Notes: generated from the sequence alone by a model not told the origin. 64,000 bases of DNA from Saprospiraceae bacterium (GCA_022448945.1 JAKVCV010000014.1:1-64000), one strand, 5' to 3'. Shown: positions 17,616 through 27,869, counted from the first letter of the stretch. Program-made: numbers and translations.

Positions 17616-18161
17616 TTAATCTAAGCTCAAAGCAAATTCATATAAACTAGAATAACAATAATCTATCTTTTTATTAATTAAACTAAATTGATTTGCATCT
17701 ATGTCTTTTTTTGTATCTATAAAAACTGTTTTCATATTTAAACGAAAACCAAATTCCATATCAGAAACAGAATCTCCTACCATAAATGAATTTTTAAAAT
17801 TAATATCAGGAAAATCTAGCTTTGCCTGTTCGGCCATCCCAATATTGGGTTTTCGACAATGTGGTTTATCAATATGAAGCTTAGGACAAAAATATACTTT
17901 ATTAATTAAACCTTGTTTCTTTGTTATTTCAAATAACATGTTATTGTGTACAGTTTCAAGATCTAATACTGTCATAAGCCCCTTGCCTATTCCTTGTTGA
18001 TTAGTGACTACAAAACAGTAATCAAATTTTCGTGCCAAAAGTGGCATTGCCTCTAAAACACCAGCTAAAAAATTAAATTGTTCCCAATTTTTTACATAGC
18101 CACCAACAATTCTTTTGTTAATAACACCATCTCTGTCTAAAAAAAGTGTCTTTTTTGTCAT
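17616..18161 (-). CDS. gmhB: D-glycero-D-manno-heptose 1,7-bisphosphate phosphatase-like HAD hydrolase
   Basis: A 181-residue HAD-IIIA phosphatase. The nucleophile motif is FLDRDGVIN (Asp9, Asp11), motif II is VVTNQQGIGKG, the zinc-loop region reads YFCPKLHIDKPHCRKP, and motif IV is MVGDSVSDMEFG. GmhB removes the 1-phosphate during ADP-heptose synthesis for the lipopolysaccharide core. Histidinol-phosphate phosphatases share this fold, but the CxH...C zinc loop fits GmhB. Heptose-pathway partners are not adjacent. Confidence 0.85.
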   Translation of the reverse strand: MTKKTLFLDRDGVINKRIVGGYVKNWEQFNFLAGVLEAMPLLARKFDYCFVVTNQQGIGKGLMTVLDLETVHNNMLFEITKKQGLINKVYFCPKLHIDKPHCRKPNIGMAEQAKLDFPDINFKNSFMVGDSVSDMEFGFRLNMKTVFIDTKKDIDANQFSLINKKIDYCYSSLYEFALSLD

Positions 18162-18320
18162 TATAAAATATGGATAAAAAAATTAATTCGAATAGTATAA
18201 GTATATTTAAAAAGGATTAAAAGAATTATTTGAATTAAGTTCAAAAAATCCTGATTTTACAACTACCAATTTATATAGATAACTATAAAAAAACAGCATA
18301 TTCTATTAAAATCAAAAAAT

Positions 18321-19274
18321 ATGAACATTTTTGAAGAAATTTTAGCAGCAGAAGATAGAATAAGACCTTATATTCTAAAAACGCCATTGTTAGAATCAAA
18401 AGCACTAAGTAAACTAATTAACGGTAAAGTTTATCTCAAGTTAGAAAGCGAACAACATACTGGATCATTCAAAGCTAGGGGAAGTTTAAATAAGTTATTA
18501 TCATTATCAAATAATGAAAAAAAAATTGGTACTGTTACAGCTTCAACTGGGAATCATGCATTAGGATATGCAAGGGCTTTAGAAATTGTTAATACTACAG
18601 GCACAATATATTTACCTGAAAATGCTTCTAATGCTAAAATAAAGGCCCTTGAAAATTATTCTGTAGAGCTAAAGCAATATGGCAACGATAGTCTTACAAC
18701 AGAATTATATGCTAAACAAAAAGCAAAGGATCTTAATAAAATATGGATATCTCCTTATAACGATCCACAAATTATTGGTGGACAAGGGACAATAGGAATT
18801 GAATTAGTAGAACAAATTGAAGACTTTGACTATACCTTAGTGACTATTGGTGGTGGTGGCTTAATTTCTGGAATTGGTACCTATTTAAATCAAGTCAAAC
18901 CAATGACTAAAATAATTGGTTGCCAGCCTGAAAACTCCCCAGAAATGGATTTAAGTCTAAAAGCAAATAAAATTATAACTTTACCCGAATATATAGATAC
19001 ACTTTCAGATGGATCAGCTGGTGGAATTGAAGAAGGTGCAATTACTTTTCCTATTTGTAAAAATGTGATTGATGAATGCATTTTAGTTTCAGAAGAAAAA
19101 ATTGCCTCGGCAATTAAATTTGTTGCACATACACATCGAAAAATAATTGAAGGTGCTGCAGGAGTAGCTATTGCAAGTTTAATACAAAATAAAAGAACAT
19201 TTGATGGCTGTACAGTCGTCGTAATTATTTGTGGTGCCAATATTGATATGAAAAAATTTAAAAGCATTATCTAA
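18321..19274 (+). CDS. PLP-dependent threonine/serine dehydratase-family enzyme (EutB/BhcB-like)
   Basis: A 317-residue fold-type II PLP enzyme. The PLP lysine is K51 in GSFKARGSLNKL; the phosphate loop is TIGGGGLISGIG (about 173-184); ASTGNHALGYA binds the substrate carboxylate. It lacks the C-terminal regulatory ACT domain of biosynthetic IlvA. That places it with the short serine/threonine dehydratases, serine racemases and beta-hydroxyaspartate dehydratases. The next gene, one base after its stop, is an ornithine-cyclodeaminase-family enzyme. The same pairing occurs in ectoine use (EutB/EutC) and in the beta-hydroxyaspartate cycle (BhcB/BhcD). The actual substrate is undetermined. Confidence 0.88.
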   Translation: MNIFEEILAAEDRIRPYILKTPLLESKALSKLINGKVYLKLESEQHTGSFKARGSLNKLLSLSNNEKKIGTVTASTGNHALGYARALEIVNTTGTIYLPENASNAKIKALENYSVELKQYGNDSLTTELYAKQKAKDLNKIWISPYNDPQIIGGQGTIGIELVEQIEDFDYTLVTIGGGGLISGIGTYLNQVKPMTKIIGCQPENSPEMDLSLKANKIITLPEYIDTLSDGSAGGIEEGAITFPICKNVIDECILVSEEKIASAIKFVAHTHRKIIEGAAGVAIASLIQNKRTFDGCTVVVIICGANIDMKKFKSII

Positions 19275-19275
19275 A

Positions 19276-20226
19276 ATGACAAAAATATTAGACAAAAAAC
19301 AAATTAGAAGCATTATACAAAATGCTGCAATTACAGATTTAATTGCATGTATCGAAAAGGCTTTTACATCATATTCTAACAATAATGCTATAGTTCCACC
19401 TGTCGGTACGCTTAGCTTCGAAAATCCACCAGGAGATATGCATATTAAATATGGATATATTAAAAATGCAGACAATTATGTTGTTAAAATTGCATCAGGT
19501 TTTTATAAAAACCCTGAAATTGGTATTTCTTCAAGTAATGGATTAAATCTTGTTTTTAATCAAAAAACAGGTATTCTAGAAACAATTCTTCTGGACGAAG
19601 GATATTTAACAGATATTCGGACTGCATTAGCAGGGGCTATTTCTGCTAAATATATGGCTCCAGCTAAAATTAATTCAATAGGAATTATAGGAACAGGTAT
19701 ACAAGCCAGATTACAACTTCAATACTTAAAAGATATCGTTGACTGTAGAAAAGTTATAGTTTGGGGTCGAAATTTTGAGAAATTGAACTTATACGAGAAA
19801 GATATGTATAAAGAGGGTTTTGAAATTAAAACAACTACTGACTGTAATCTACTTGCAGAAAAATGCAATTTAATAGTTGCGACAACAGCATCTGATAAGC
19901 CTATATTACTAAATGACAAACTTCAACCAGGAACACATATTACTGCAATGGGAGCTGATACAATAGGCAAACAGGAACTTGATGTAGAAATTTTAAAAAG
20001 AGCAAATATAATAGTTGTTGACAGTATTAAACAATGTCAAAAACATGGTGAAATTCACAAAGCATATAAACATGGACTATTGAATGATCATAACATTATC
20101 GAATTAGGTGATATTATTTCATCAAATCTCATTAAAAGAGATAATAATGATATAACTGTTGTTGATTTAACCGGTATAGCAACTCAAGACATCCAAATAT
20201 CTAACTTTGTTTTAAGTCAACTGTAG
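19276..20226 (+). CDS. Ornithine cyclodeaminase/mu-crystallin family protein
   Basis: A 316-residue NAD(P)-dependent enzyme. The Rossmann motif is IGIIGTGIQARLQL (about 134-148); substrate-side residues lie in GDMHIKYGYI and EGYLTDIRTALAGA; the late VVDSIKQCQKHGEI and VVDLTGIATQDI are family-typical. Members include ornithine cyclodeaminase, alanine dehydrogenase, EutC and iminosuccinate reductase BhcD. The start is one base after the stop of the dehydratase gene, so the two are translated from one message. The product of the dehydratase (an enamine/imine) could be the substrate here; that is inference. Confidence 0.88.
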   Translation: MTKILDKKQIRSIIQNAAITDLIACIEKAFTSYSNNNAIVPPVGTLSFENPPGDMHIKYGYIKNADNYVVKIASGFYKNPEIGISSSNGLNLVFNQKTGILETILLDEGYLTDIRTALAGAISAKYMAPAKINSIGIIGTGIQARLQLQYLKDIVDCRKVIVWGRNFEKLNLYEKDMYKEGFEIKTTTDCNLLAEKCNLIVATTASDKPILLNDKLQPGTHITAMGADTIGKQELDVEILKRANIIVVDSIKQCQKHGEIHKAYKHGLLNDHNIIELGDIISSNLIKRDNNDITVVDLTGIATQDIQISNFVLSQL

Positions 20227-20286
20227 TATTTTAGTTCTAAGTTTAACATAAACACAAATCATTAGCATCCTTTTATTATAATACTT

Positions 20287-20294
20287 TATCTTTG
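20287..20294 (+). promoter_or_regulatory. Probable -7 element of the ABC-F gene
   Basis: TATCTTTG is an exact TAnnTTTG match, 39 bases before the start codon. A TTAG at 20262-20265 could serve as a weak -33 element with a 21-base spacer. Confidence 0.4.
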
Positions 20295-20332
20295 CATTAT
20301 TAATTGATTAGATTAAAAATCATTCATTATAA

Positions 20333-22282
20333 ATGCTAAACATAAATAATGTCTTTGTCAAATACGGTGATCGTACGATTTTAGACAAAATAAGTCTTTC
20401 TATAAATGAAGGAGACAGAGTTGGATTGGTAGGTCTTAATGGTGCTGGGAAATCAACGTTGCTTAAAATTATGGCTGTTGAAATTTCACCACATTCAGGT
20501 GATGTTGTACGTCCTAAAGGAAGTTCGATAGGATTTTTACACCAAGACATGATTTTACCTAAAGGACGTACTGTTTTAGAGGAAACCCTGAGTGTTCTAT
20601 CAGAAGTAAAAGAATTAGAAAAACAAATAGAACAAATAAACGATCAAATTGAAACTCGTACAGATTATGAAAGTCAATCTTATCTCAATTTATTCAATGA
20701 ATTAGATGATTTAAATGAGAAATATCGAATATCCGGAGGCCAAAATATACAGGTTGATGCTGAAAAGATTCTTATGGGATTAGGATTTACTCCCAATGAC
20801 TTTATTCGGCCCACTGATGAATTTAGTGGTGGGTGGCAGATGCGTATAGAGCTTACTAAAATGCTTTTACTTCGTCCCGATTACCTGTTGCTTGATGAAC
20901 CTACAAATCATCTCGATATTGAATCAATTATCTGGTTAGAACAGTTTCTTGAAACATTTGTAGGCGCTGTAATAGTTATATCACATGATAAAACTTTTTT
21001 GGATAATGTTACAAAACGAACAATAGAGATAGAACTTGGTAAAATATATGACTATAAAGCCAATTATTCAAAATTTATTCACTTGCAAAAAGAAAGGCGC
21101 GTACTACAACAAAATGCTTTCGATAATCAACAGAGGGAAATTGCAAAAAAAGAACAATTAATAGAGCGGTTTCGAGCTAAAGCTAATAAAGCAAAAATGG
21201 CACAATCCTTAATCAAAGAATTGGGGAGGATGGATAAAATAGAACTAGATAATGTGAATAGTGGCAAAATGAAATTATCATTTCCACTATCTCCAAGATC
21301 AGGAGAGATTGTAGTTGAAGTAAAGGGTTTAAGCAAAAGTTATGCAAATCACAACGTTCTTAATAACGTAGATCTAGAAATTATCAGAGGTGAAAAAATA
21401 GCCTTTGTTGGTAAAAATGGAGAAGGAAAATCTACGCTTTCCAAAATTATACTTGGACATATTCCTGCAACTGGTATAGCTAAATTAGGATATAATATTA
21501 AAGTAGGTTACTATGCTCAAAATCAAGCAGAAACTCTTGATCCTAAACTAACAGTCCTAGAAACTATTGAACAGGTATCCCCAGAAGATATGCGCACAAA
21601 ACTCCGTTCAATTCTTGGTTCGTTTCTTTTTTCTGGTGAAGATGTTGAGAAGAAAGTTTTTGTGCTTTCAGGAGGTGAACGTGCAAGACTTGCTCTAGCT
21701 TGTATGATGTTACGTCCTATTAATCTACTGGTTTTAGATGAACCTACAAATCATTTAGATATCAGATCTAAAGAAGTACTTAAAGATGCTATTAAAAGAT
21801 ATGATGGAACGCTTATTATTGTATCGCATGATAGAGATTTTCTGGATGGACTAACAGAAAAAGTTATTGAATTTAATAATAAAAAGCTTAAAACTTATTT
21901 AGGAGATGTTCAATATTTTCTTGAAAAAAGAGCACTTGATAACTTTAGAGAAGTTAGTTTAGGAAAAAAAATAAACAATACTAAAAACACCATTCCAAAA
22001 GGAGAAAAAAAGAAACCTAAATTAGAAGAAAAAGAATATCAGCAAAGACTACGTCAGCTACGTAAAGATGTACAAAATGCTGAAAGGAAAATCAATAGGC
22101 TCGAAGAAGATCTAAAAAAATATGAAAGCATTATTTCAGATATGTCGAAATATGGGACAATAGAATATGATACTGCTATTAGTAAACATATGGAGACTAA
22201 AAACAAATTGAGTCTAGCAATGGAAAAATGGGAAAATGCTGAAAATGAATTAGAGGAAATGATACAAAATAAAAATAGGTAA
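20333..22282 (+). CDS. ABC-F family ATPase (ribosome-associated, Uup/EttA-like)
   Basis: A 649-residue protein with two ABC domains and no membrane segments. Walker A motifs are GLNGAGKST (34-42) and GKNGEGKST; signatures are FSGGW and LSGGERARL; Walker B motifs are LLLDEPTNHLD and LVLDEPTNHLD. Between the two lies the charged linker (about 245-300) that contacts tRNA in ABC-F factors. The C-terminal 90 residues form a coiled coil (EKEYQQRLRQLRKDVQNAER), as in Uup and YdiF-type proteins. These factors act on stalled or initiating ribosomes; a drug-protection role cannot be told from sequence. Confidence 0.93.
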   Translation: MLNINNVFVKYGDRTILDKISLSINEGDRVGLVGLNGAGKSTLLKIMAVEISPHSGDVVRPKGSSIGFLHQDMILPKGRTVLEETLSVLSEVKELEKQIEQINDQIETRTDYESQSYLNLFNELDDLNEKYRISGGQNIQVDAEKILMGLGFTPNDFIRPTDEFSGGWQMRIELTKMLLLRPDYLLLDEPTNHLDIESIIWLEQFLETFVGAVIVISHDKTFLDNVTKRTIEIELGKIYDYKANYSKFIHLQKERRVLQQNAFDNQQREIAKKEQLIERFRAKANKAKMAQSLIKELGRMDKIELDNVNSGKMKLSFPLSPRSGEIVVEVKGLSKSYANHNVLNNVDLEIIRGEKIAFVGKNGEGKSTLSKIILGHIPATGIAKLGYNIKVGYYAQNQAETLDPKLTVLETIEQVSPEDMRTKLRSILGSFLFSGEDVEKKVFVLSGGERARLALACMMLRPINLLVLDEPTNHLDIRSKEVLKDAIKRYDGTLIIVSHDRDFLDGLTEKVIEFNNKKLKTYLGDVQYFLEKRALDNFREVSLGKKINNTKNTIPKGEKKKPKLEEKEYQQRLRQLRKDVQNAERKINRLEEDLKKYESIISDMSKYGTIEYDTAISKHMETKNKLSLAMEKWENAENELEEMIQNKNR

Positions 22283-22299
22283 CTTTCCCTGCAGAAGAT

Positions 22300-22326
22300 A
22301 AAAATAATTTAAAATGAATTATTTTT
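22300..22326. terminator. AT-only hairpin between convergent genes
   Basis: A 10-bp A/T stem (AAAAATAATT at 22300-22309 with AATTATTTTT at 22317-22326) lies between the ends of the ABC-F and ribBA genes. It could act on both strands, but the stem is weak. Confidence 0.35.
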
Positions 22327-22336
22327 TAGATTGTAA

Positions 22337-23560
22337 TTATTTCAATCCATTTTGAAATAAAGTGTGGCCCAATTTGTCACGTTTTGTCTTAAGATATGTC
22401 TCATTATGCTGATTTGCTTCAATTTCTAAAGTTACATTTTCTACAATTTCCAAACCATATCCTATTAATCCAATGCGTTTTTTGGGATTATTAGTCATTA
22501 ATCGAATTTTACTAACTCCAAGATAACGTAAAACCTGGGCGCCAATACCATAATCTCTTTGATCGGCTTTGAATCCAAGTCGATGATTTGCTTCAACTGT
22601 ATCAAGCCCCTCTTCTTGTAATTTATATGCCTTAAGTTTGTTCATCAAACCAATACCTCTACCCTCTTGTTGGATATATAAGACCAACCCTTTACCTTCA
22701 TCATGTACTTGTTTCATTGCTGCATGTAATTGAGGACCGCAATCACAACGTAAAGAGCCTAAAATATCTCCCGTCACACAAGATGAATGTACGCGCACCA
22801 ATACGTGTTCGTCTTTTTCCCATTCTCCTTTAATTAATGCAAAAAGACTTTTGCCTGTAGTTTTGTCTTCAAAAGCAATCATATCAAAGTCTCCGTATTC
22901 AGTAGGCATATTAACTCTAATAACTTCATCTACTAAAGTTTCTTTTTCAAGACGATATTTAATAAGATCTTCAATAGAGATTATTTTTAAATTATGCTTT
23001 TTTGCTATTTTAAATAAATCAGGAAGACGTGCCATTGATCCATCCTCATTAAGAATTTCAACTAAAACACCAGCAGGCTTTAAACCAGCTAGACGTGCAA
23101 TATCCACTGAAGCTTCTGTATGTCCGGCTCTCCTTAAGACTCCTCCATCTTTCGCAATAAGAGGGAAAATATGCCCAGGTCTTGCATAATCACTTGATTT
23201 TGTATTTGGGTCAGTTAATTTTTGAATACCTGTTGCTCTATCATATGCAGAAATTCCAGTTGTACATCCATATCCTAACAAATCTATTGAGATTGTAAAA
23301 GCAGTTTCATGGACTGCCGTATTTTGTTGTTGCATTGGTCGTAACTCAAGTTCATCACAACGTTGACGTGTCAAAGGAGTACATATGAGCCCTCTACCGT
23401 GAGTGGCCATAAAATTAACTTGTTTGGGTGTTATCAACTCAGCTGCGCATACAAAATCTCCTTCATTTTCTCTATCTTCATCATCAACTACAATGATAAT
23501 TTTACCAGCTCTAATATCTTCAAGAGCTTCTTCGATTGTATTTAATTTATTGTTAGACAT
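22337..23560 (-). CDS. ribBA: Bifunctional 3,4-dihydroxy-2-butanone-4-phosphate synthase / GTP cyclohydrolase II
   Basis: Catalyses both entry steps of riboflavin synthesis: ribulose 5-phosphate to dihydroxybutanone phosphate, and GTP to the pyrimidine precursor. The N-terminal RibB half (about 1-200) has [21 protein letters not shown] and [14 protein letters not shown]. The RibA half has the zinc site [24 protein letters not shown] and GADQRDYG-like [12 protein letters not shown]. The ATG at 23560 ([15 protein letters not shown]) overlaps the preceding gene by 8 bases. An ATG at 23587 would add nine residues; I chose the inner one because homologues start there. Confidence 0.95.
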   Translation of the reverse strand: MSNNKLNTIEEALEDIRAGKIIIVVDDEDRENEGDFVCAAELITPKQVNFMATHGRGLICTPLTRQRCDELELRPMQQQNTAVHETAFTISIDLLGYGCTTGISAYDRATGIQKLTDPNTKSSDYARPGHIFPLIAKDGGVLRRAGHTEASVDIARLAGLKPAGVLVEILNEDGSMARLPDLFKIAKKHNLKIISIEDLIKYRLEKETLVDEVIRVNMPTEYGDFDMIAFEDKTTGKSLFALIKGEWEKDEHVLVRVHSSCVTGDILGSLRCDCGPQLHAAMKQVHDEGKGLVLYIQQEGRGIGLMNKLKAYKLQEEGLDTVEANHRLGFKADQRDYGIGAQVLRYLGVSKIRLMTNNPKKRIGLIGYGLEIVENVTLEIEANQHNETYLKTKRDKLGHTLFQNGLK

Positions 23561-24764
23561 CTCTTCTTGTGGGTTCCCAGATTCCATTTTGAACTCCTTT
23601 TAAATATTTAAAAAATCCATTAAACAATGCAAGATTCATTGCATTAAAATATGTAATATAACGCAATAAATCTATACTAAAATTTATCTTATTAAATAAC
23701 CAGTCAATTAGTGGTATGCCAAATAAACAAAAGTTATATATGATATACAACCAACTATAATAGCTATTTGTTGTAAAACTCATTATTAATAAACAAAAAT
23801 AGGCTATAATAATAAAAAATGGCCCATACCATCGTAATACTTTATGTGATAAAAAAGCAAAACTTAGAGAACTAGTAGGTGGCCATAAAAGATGTTTGAA
23901 ATAGGATAAATTAGCAAAGTTGCCAGCAGAAATTCTAGTTTTTCTCCTGAATTCTTCACTAATATTATTAGGGGAAGATTCAAAACAAACAGCTTCAAGT
24001 TCGTTTATTGCAAGGCCACCTTTTTCGAAAACATTCATTGCAATAAAAAAATCATCAACCAAGAAACCAGGAGGAATAGGTTCAAAAAGGTCAGCTCTCA
24101 AAGCATAGCATCCTCCTAATGGACCCATTGTCCGTCCCCATGCAATTCCCTCAAGATTTTTTAAATGAACTTCTCTGGATATATATGTGGTCTCCGAGCC
24201 CGAAATTCCATTTATATTCTTAATGTTCGAGATCGGGTTTTGTAAATTTGAATCGACCAGTCCAATTTGAGGATTTTTAAAATGTTTCACTAATTCAAAA
24301 ACTGTCGATTTTTGTAACATCACATTAGCATCTGAAATAATTATGATGTGTTTTTCTTCGTTTTGATAATTTTCAATTGCATTCCCTACGATATCATTTA
24401 TTACACTAGGCTTACCACGGCGTTCTTCAAAATTAAAGAATTGTACTTGATCATTGGTTTTAACATATCTTTCTAAGATATTATTAGTCGAATCTATTGA
24501 GTTATCCGAACCAATAATAATTTGTAATTTATGCTTCGGGTAATTAGACTGAAGGACTGAAATCAATTTTTTTTCTATAACTGTTTCTTCATTAAAAACT
24601 GACATAACGAATGATACATATGGCAGCTTTTGTTCATTATTTACATAAACATTCTGGTTGTTAGCTTTATTATAAGCGACAAGTTTAAGTATCAGTGGAT
24701 AGAACACATAAGAGTGTAATAAACAAAACACACAAATCCAGAAGATTGTAATAACTAAGTACAT
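23553..24764 (-). CDS. Membrane-bound family 2 glycosyltransferase
   Basis: A 403-residue protein with one N-terminal membrane segment (about 2-22), a GT-A domain (about 45-290), and three to four membrane segments at the end (about 300-395). The catalytic signs are [19 protein letters not shown], the metal site [18 protein letters not shown] and a RRKTRI motif corresponding to QxxRW. This arrangement fits processive or lipid-linked polysaccharide synthases that build exported glycans; the sugar is unknown. Its end overlaps ribBA by 8 bases, so the two share a transcript despite unrelated roles. Confidence 0.88.
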   Translation of the reverse strand: MYLVITIFWICVFCLLHSYVFYPLILKLVAYNKANNQNVYVNNEQKLPYVSFVMSVFNEETVIEKKLISVLQSNYPKHKLQIIIGSDNSIDSTNNILERYVKTNDQVQFFNFEERRGKPSVINDIVGNAIENYQNEEKHIIIISDANVMLQKSTVFELVKHFKNPQIGLVDSNLQNPISNIKNINGISGSETTYISREVHLKNLEGIAWGRTMGPLGGCYALRADLFEPIPPGFLVDDFFIAMNVFEKGGLAINELEAVCFESSPNNISEEFRRKTRISAGNFANLSYFKHLLWPPTSSLSFAFLSHKVLRWYGPFFIIIAYFCLLIMSFTTNSYYSWLYIIYNFCLFGIPLIDWLFNKINFSIDLLRYITYFNAMNLALFNGFFKYLKGVQNGIWEPTRRDV

Positions 24765-24790
24765 AATGTAATAGTGAAAATTATAACTTT

Positions 24791-25369
24791 TTAAACAGTT
24801 ACTATATCCAAAACCTTACAAATACGATCAAAAATTTCTTCTACAGTTCCTAGACCATCAATACGTTTAGTTTTACCTAATTGGTCATAATGATCCGCAA
24901 CCGGTGCCGTTTGACTTTTATATACATCAATTCTATTTTGGACTATTTGGGGATCCTGGTCATCTTTTCTACCTTCTATTTTACCCCTTCCTGTTATTCT
25001 ATTGACAACTTCATGATCTGGAACAATTAATTCTACTAATACACTAACTGAAGTACCTTGATTTTTCATGAATTCATCTAATGATGTGGCTTGATCAACA
25101 TTTCTTGGAAATCCATCAAGAATGTAACCAACAGAATCAGGTGTTTTATCCATTTCTGCTTTTAACAAGCGAAATGTAATAGAGTCTGGTGCTAATTCTC
25201 CTTTGTCAATATAACTTTGCACCTCTGCCCAAATGGCACTATTGTTCTTTTTCTCTCTACGAAAAAGGTCTCCTGTGGATATATGAATTAAGTTATATTT
25301 TTCTACAAGCTTTACTGCCTGTGTACCTTTGCCGCTGCCCGGAGGACCAAACAGAATTAAATTTAACAT
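24791..25369 (-). CDS. adk: Adenylate kinase
   Basis: Interconverts AMP + ATP and 2 ADP. The P-loop is FGPPGSGKGTQ (residues 5-15); TGDLFRR and LDGFPRN (AMP site) and ITGRGKIEGRKDDQD (lid) follow. The 192-residue length and short lid without a Cys4 zinc site place it with the short-type bacterial enzymes. It is 26 bases upstream of the glycosyltransferase gene on the same strand. A TATCTTTG promoter element lies upstream. Confidence 0.95.
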   Translation of the reverse strand: MLNLILFGPPGSGKGTQAVKLVEKYNLIHISTGDLFRREKKNNSAIWAEVQSYIDKGELAPDSITFRLLKAEMDKTPDSVGYILDGFPRNVDQATSLDEFMKNQGTSVSVLVELIVPDHEVVNRITGRGKIEGRKDDQDPQIVQNRIDVYKSQTAPVADHYDQLGKTKRIDGLGTVEEIFDRICKVLDIVTV

Positions 25370-25420
25370 TATCGGTTCGTTTTAACTTTATAATTTTAGA
25401 TGATTTTTTTTAATATGGTG

Positions 25421-25428
25421 CAAAGATA
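25421..25428 (-). promoter_or_regulatory. Probable -7 element of adk
   Basis: Minus-strand TATCTTTG, an exact TAnnTTTG match, 51 bases before the adk start. The -33 region is not a clear TTTG. Confidence 0.35.
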
Positions 25429-25448
25429 CAAATATTATCCCGATTTAG

Positions 25449-26108
25449 CTAGTTAAAAACCTCCCTATTTATTATTAAAGCAATCTCTTCAGCTCTGTCA
25501 ATAATCATGTTATGTGTCCCATCCTGAATTATATGAGTTGCTTTTTTATTTGCTTTCATGAAAATATGATCTTTGGATCCGTTTATATGTAAATAATTCT
25601 GTGTTGCTTCTTTGTTATTCCATTTAACAATTGCCCTTCTACCCCAAGCAAAATGAGTAGAAGTTCGATCATTAAGCATTGCCTTTAATTCTTTTGTTTC
25701 TTCTTTATTACAAATCCTAAGAATTCTTGCAAAAAAGGGGACAGAAATGCGTATAAACCAAGCAGGTATTAATAAATGTAAAGGTAGAATTTTAGCTATT
25801 TTGAAAAGAAAAGGAATTTCATCTCTATGTTTAAAAGAAGAAATTACAATTAATTTTTTACAGGGCATCAAATATGACATCTCAGTAGCTATGGTTCCAC
25901 CTAAAGACATACCAATAAGAATAGGTGGTGTAGTCGTTGCAGGAAGTTTTTCTACAATTCGTTTAGAATATTCAGGTATGGATTCATTTAAAGTCAAAGG
26001 TTCTACATACTCCAAACATTCAACATTGTTACAATTTAAGAGTGGGATTATTTTTGCAAATATACGTGCGTCTGTCCCTAGGCCTGGAATAAGATATATT
26101 TTTGACAT
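25449..26108 (-). CDS. Alpha/beta hydrolase
   Basis: A 219-residue alpha/beta-hydrolase without a signal peptide. The first strand and turn are LIPGLGTDARIF; the nucleophile elbow is IGMSLGGTIA (Ser near residue 68); the late INGSKDHIF holds the catalytic Asp region and DGTHNMI the catalytic His. This is a complete but small fold with a short cap (about 100-150, with hydrophobic helices). The substrate is unknown; small ester hydrolysis is typical. It ends 79 bases before the adk start. Confidence 0.8.
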   Translation of the reverse strand: MSKIYLIPGLGTDARIFAKIIPLLNCNNVECLEYVEPLTLNESIPEYSKRIVEKLPATTTPPILIGMSLGGTIATEMSYLMPCKKLIVISSFKHRDEIPFLFKIAKILPLHLLIPAWFIRISVPFFARILRICNKEETKELKAMLNDRTSTHFAWGRRAIVKWNNKEATQNYLHINGSKDHIFMKANKKATHIIQDGTHNMIIDRAEEIALIINREVFN

Positions 26109-26193
26109 GTTAAGATCAATAAATTAAATAAATAAGACAATAATCAACTGACTTAACTATAACTTAATATTTAATATTATTTAATAGTTGCCA

Positions 26194-26781
26194 TTAAAAA
26201 CCATCATCGGCAAGTGGAGTTGGAGGTATTACATCGACAAAAATGTCTCTAAAATCTAAAACTTTCCATATTCCCCTATTATTTTTAATAACCTTCATTT
26301 CTCTTTCCCATATGCTACCTGAACAATCAATAAAAACACGAAATTCTCCATCTATTAATGTATTATAATATTCTTTCTTTATTCTATATTTAATTTTTTC
26401 TGGCAATAGATAATTTTTTTCAGGTAAAGTATTTAATATATAGCTTTTAGCAATCCAGGGCTTTTCTGATAGATGTTTTAAGTGAAAGTCAAAATAATCA
26501 GGAGGGCTATAGCCTTTATAATCATCACCAAAAACTAAAACACTTCTATCTAGCGAAATAACAAATGCTTTTCTACCTAATTCTATATCTTCAATATACA
26601 TCATCATTGCTATCATAAATAACAATGCTCCTCCCTGAGAACTAACCGCTAATTCATCCCTTAATTCTATAAAGCCTTCTAAAGTTGTGGGAATAGAATC
26701 AATTCGTTGAATATTTTGTGCATATAAATTATTATAGGATATGATTAAAAAACAAAAAATTGATAAAAATATTTTTTTCAT
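26194..26781 (-). CDS. Secreted protein, possibly DUF6935-like
   Basis: A 195-residue protein with a signal peptide ending NLYAQ (residue 22). The next segment, PTTLEGFIELRDELAVSSQ followed by GGALLFMIAMMMYIEDIELGRKAF, resembles a family I recall as DUF6935, found in Bacteroidota and spirochaetes. The rest includes a short beta domain with FIDCSGSIWEREMKVIKNNRG, ending in a ligand-like RDIFVDVIPP. Function unknown. The family name is from memory and needs a profile search. Confidence 0.6.
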   Translation of the reverse strand: MKKIFLSIFCFLIISYNNLYAQNIQRIDSIPTTLEGFIELRDELAVSSQGGALLFMIAMMMYIEDIELGRKAFVISLDRSVLVFGDDYKGYSPPDYFDFHLKHLSEKPWIAKSYILNTLPEKNYLLPEKIKYRIKKEYYNTLIDGEFRVFIDCSGSIWEREMKVIKNNRGIWKVLDFRDIFVDVIPPTPLADDGF

Positions 26782-27008
26782 AGATTATAGGATTGATAGT
26801 AATATAAAATTCTTAAATCTTAAAAATTAAGTCTATATTATATATGTATTTAAAAATTAAGCTATGCCTAATTAATTTCAAAACTTTGTAATATCGTAAT
26901 TTTAATGAAAAAAAATTTAATTTTTCATTCAAAGTCTAATTATTAATAGAAGAACCTTAAATATTGGTATTTAGTTTACATAATCATGCCTAAAAGCCTT
27001 AATTAGTT
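26782..27008. other. Divergent intergenic region
   Basis: This 227-bp AT-rich gap separates the secreted protein gene (minus) from the kinase gene (plus). Nothing I can name beyond poly-A and poly-T tracts; no clear TAnnTTTG element. Confidence 0.3.
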
Positions 27009-27869
27009 ATGAGTGTGAAATTATTCAATTATATATCTGATAAGTTGACTTTTAATATTAAGTCAACTTTACCTATCCATGGAGGTGATATTTCAAAAGC
27101 CTATTTAATAAATACTCCAAATCAACAATTATTCTTAAAAGTAAACTATACTACAAATGCATTTAATATGTTTTGTGCCGAAAAATATGGTTTAGAACTT
27201 ATTGCTGAAACAAAGACTATTGCAACACCTGAAGTATTTTTTTGTGAAACTTATGAAGATTGTTCTTTTATACTTATGCAATACATTGAAAGTAAAAAAC
27301 CTTCTGTTAAAGATTTTAAAAAACTAGGAATTCGATTAGCTGATTTTCATAATATTCAAAACAAATACTTTGGCTTAAAAAATGATAATTTTATTGGTAA
27401 TTTATATCAATCAAATAATATAAAAATGGATTGGGCTACTTTCTACATAGAAGAACGGCTTGTGCCTCAATTCCGTTTGGCAGTTTCAGAAAAAAAAATT
27501 GACAAAAATAAAATACCAGAAAGAGAACAGTTATATCATGTATGCAATAAATACTTTATTGATATCAAGCCAACAATACTACACGGAGATCTTTGGAGTG
27601 GCAATTTTTTAATTTCTTCTGAAGGAATACCCTTTTTAATAGATCCTTCAATTTATTACGGGGATAAAGATGTTGATATAGCAATGACGAAATTATTTGG
27701 TGGATTCAGTCAATCATTTTATGAAGCATATATACAACATCAACCAATAAATGAATATTATGCTCAAAGAATTGATTTATACCAATTATATTATCTTCTG
27801 GTACATTTAAATATATTTGGTGAGTCATATTATAATTCTGTAATAGAAATAATAAATAAGTATTGGTAA
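27009..27869 (+). CDS. Fructosamine kinase family protein
   Basis: A 286-residue kinase-fold protein of the fructosamine/ketosamine-3-kinase family (APH-like). N-lobe: GGDISKAYLI and FLKVN with the ATP-binding lysine. C-lobe: catalytic loop ILHGDLWSGNF and metal-binding LIDPSIYYGDKDVDIAM, all intact. Such enzymes phosphorylate sugars attached to amines, so that glycated proteins or amines can be repaired. Single-gene unit, convergent with the next gene. Confidence 0.88.
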   Translation: MSVKLFNYISDKLTFNIKSTLPIHGGDISKAYLINTPNQQLFLKVNYTTNAFNMFCAEKYGLELIAETKTIATPEVFFCETYEDCSFILMQYIESKKPSVKDFKKLGIRLADFHNIQNKYFGLKNDNFIGNLYQSNNIKMDWATFYIEERLVPQFRLAVSEKKIDKNKIPEREQLYHVCNKYFIDIKPTILHGDLWSGNFLISSEGIPFLIDPSIYYGDKDVDIAMTKLFGGFSQSFYEAYIQHQPINEYYAQRIDLYQLYYLLVHLNIFGESYYNSVIEIINKYW

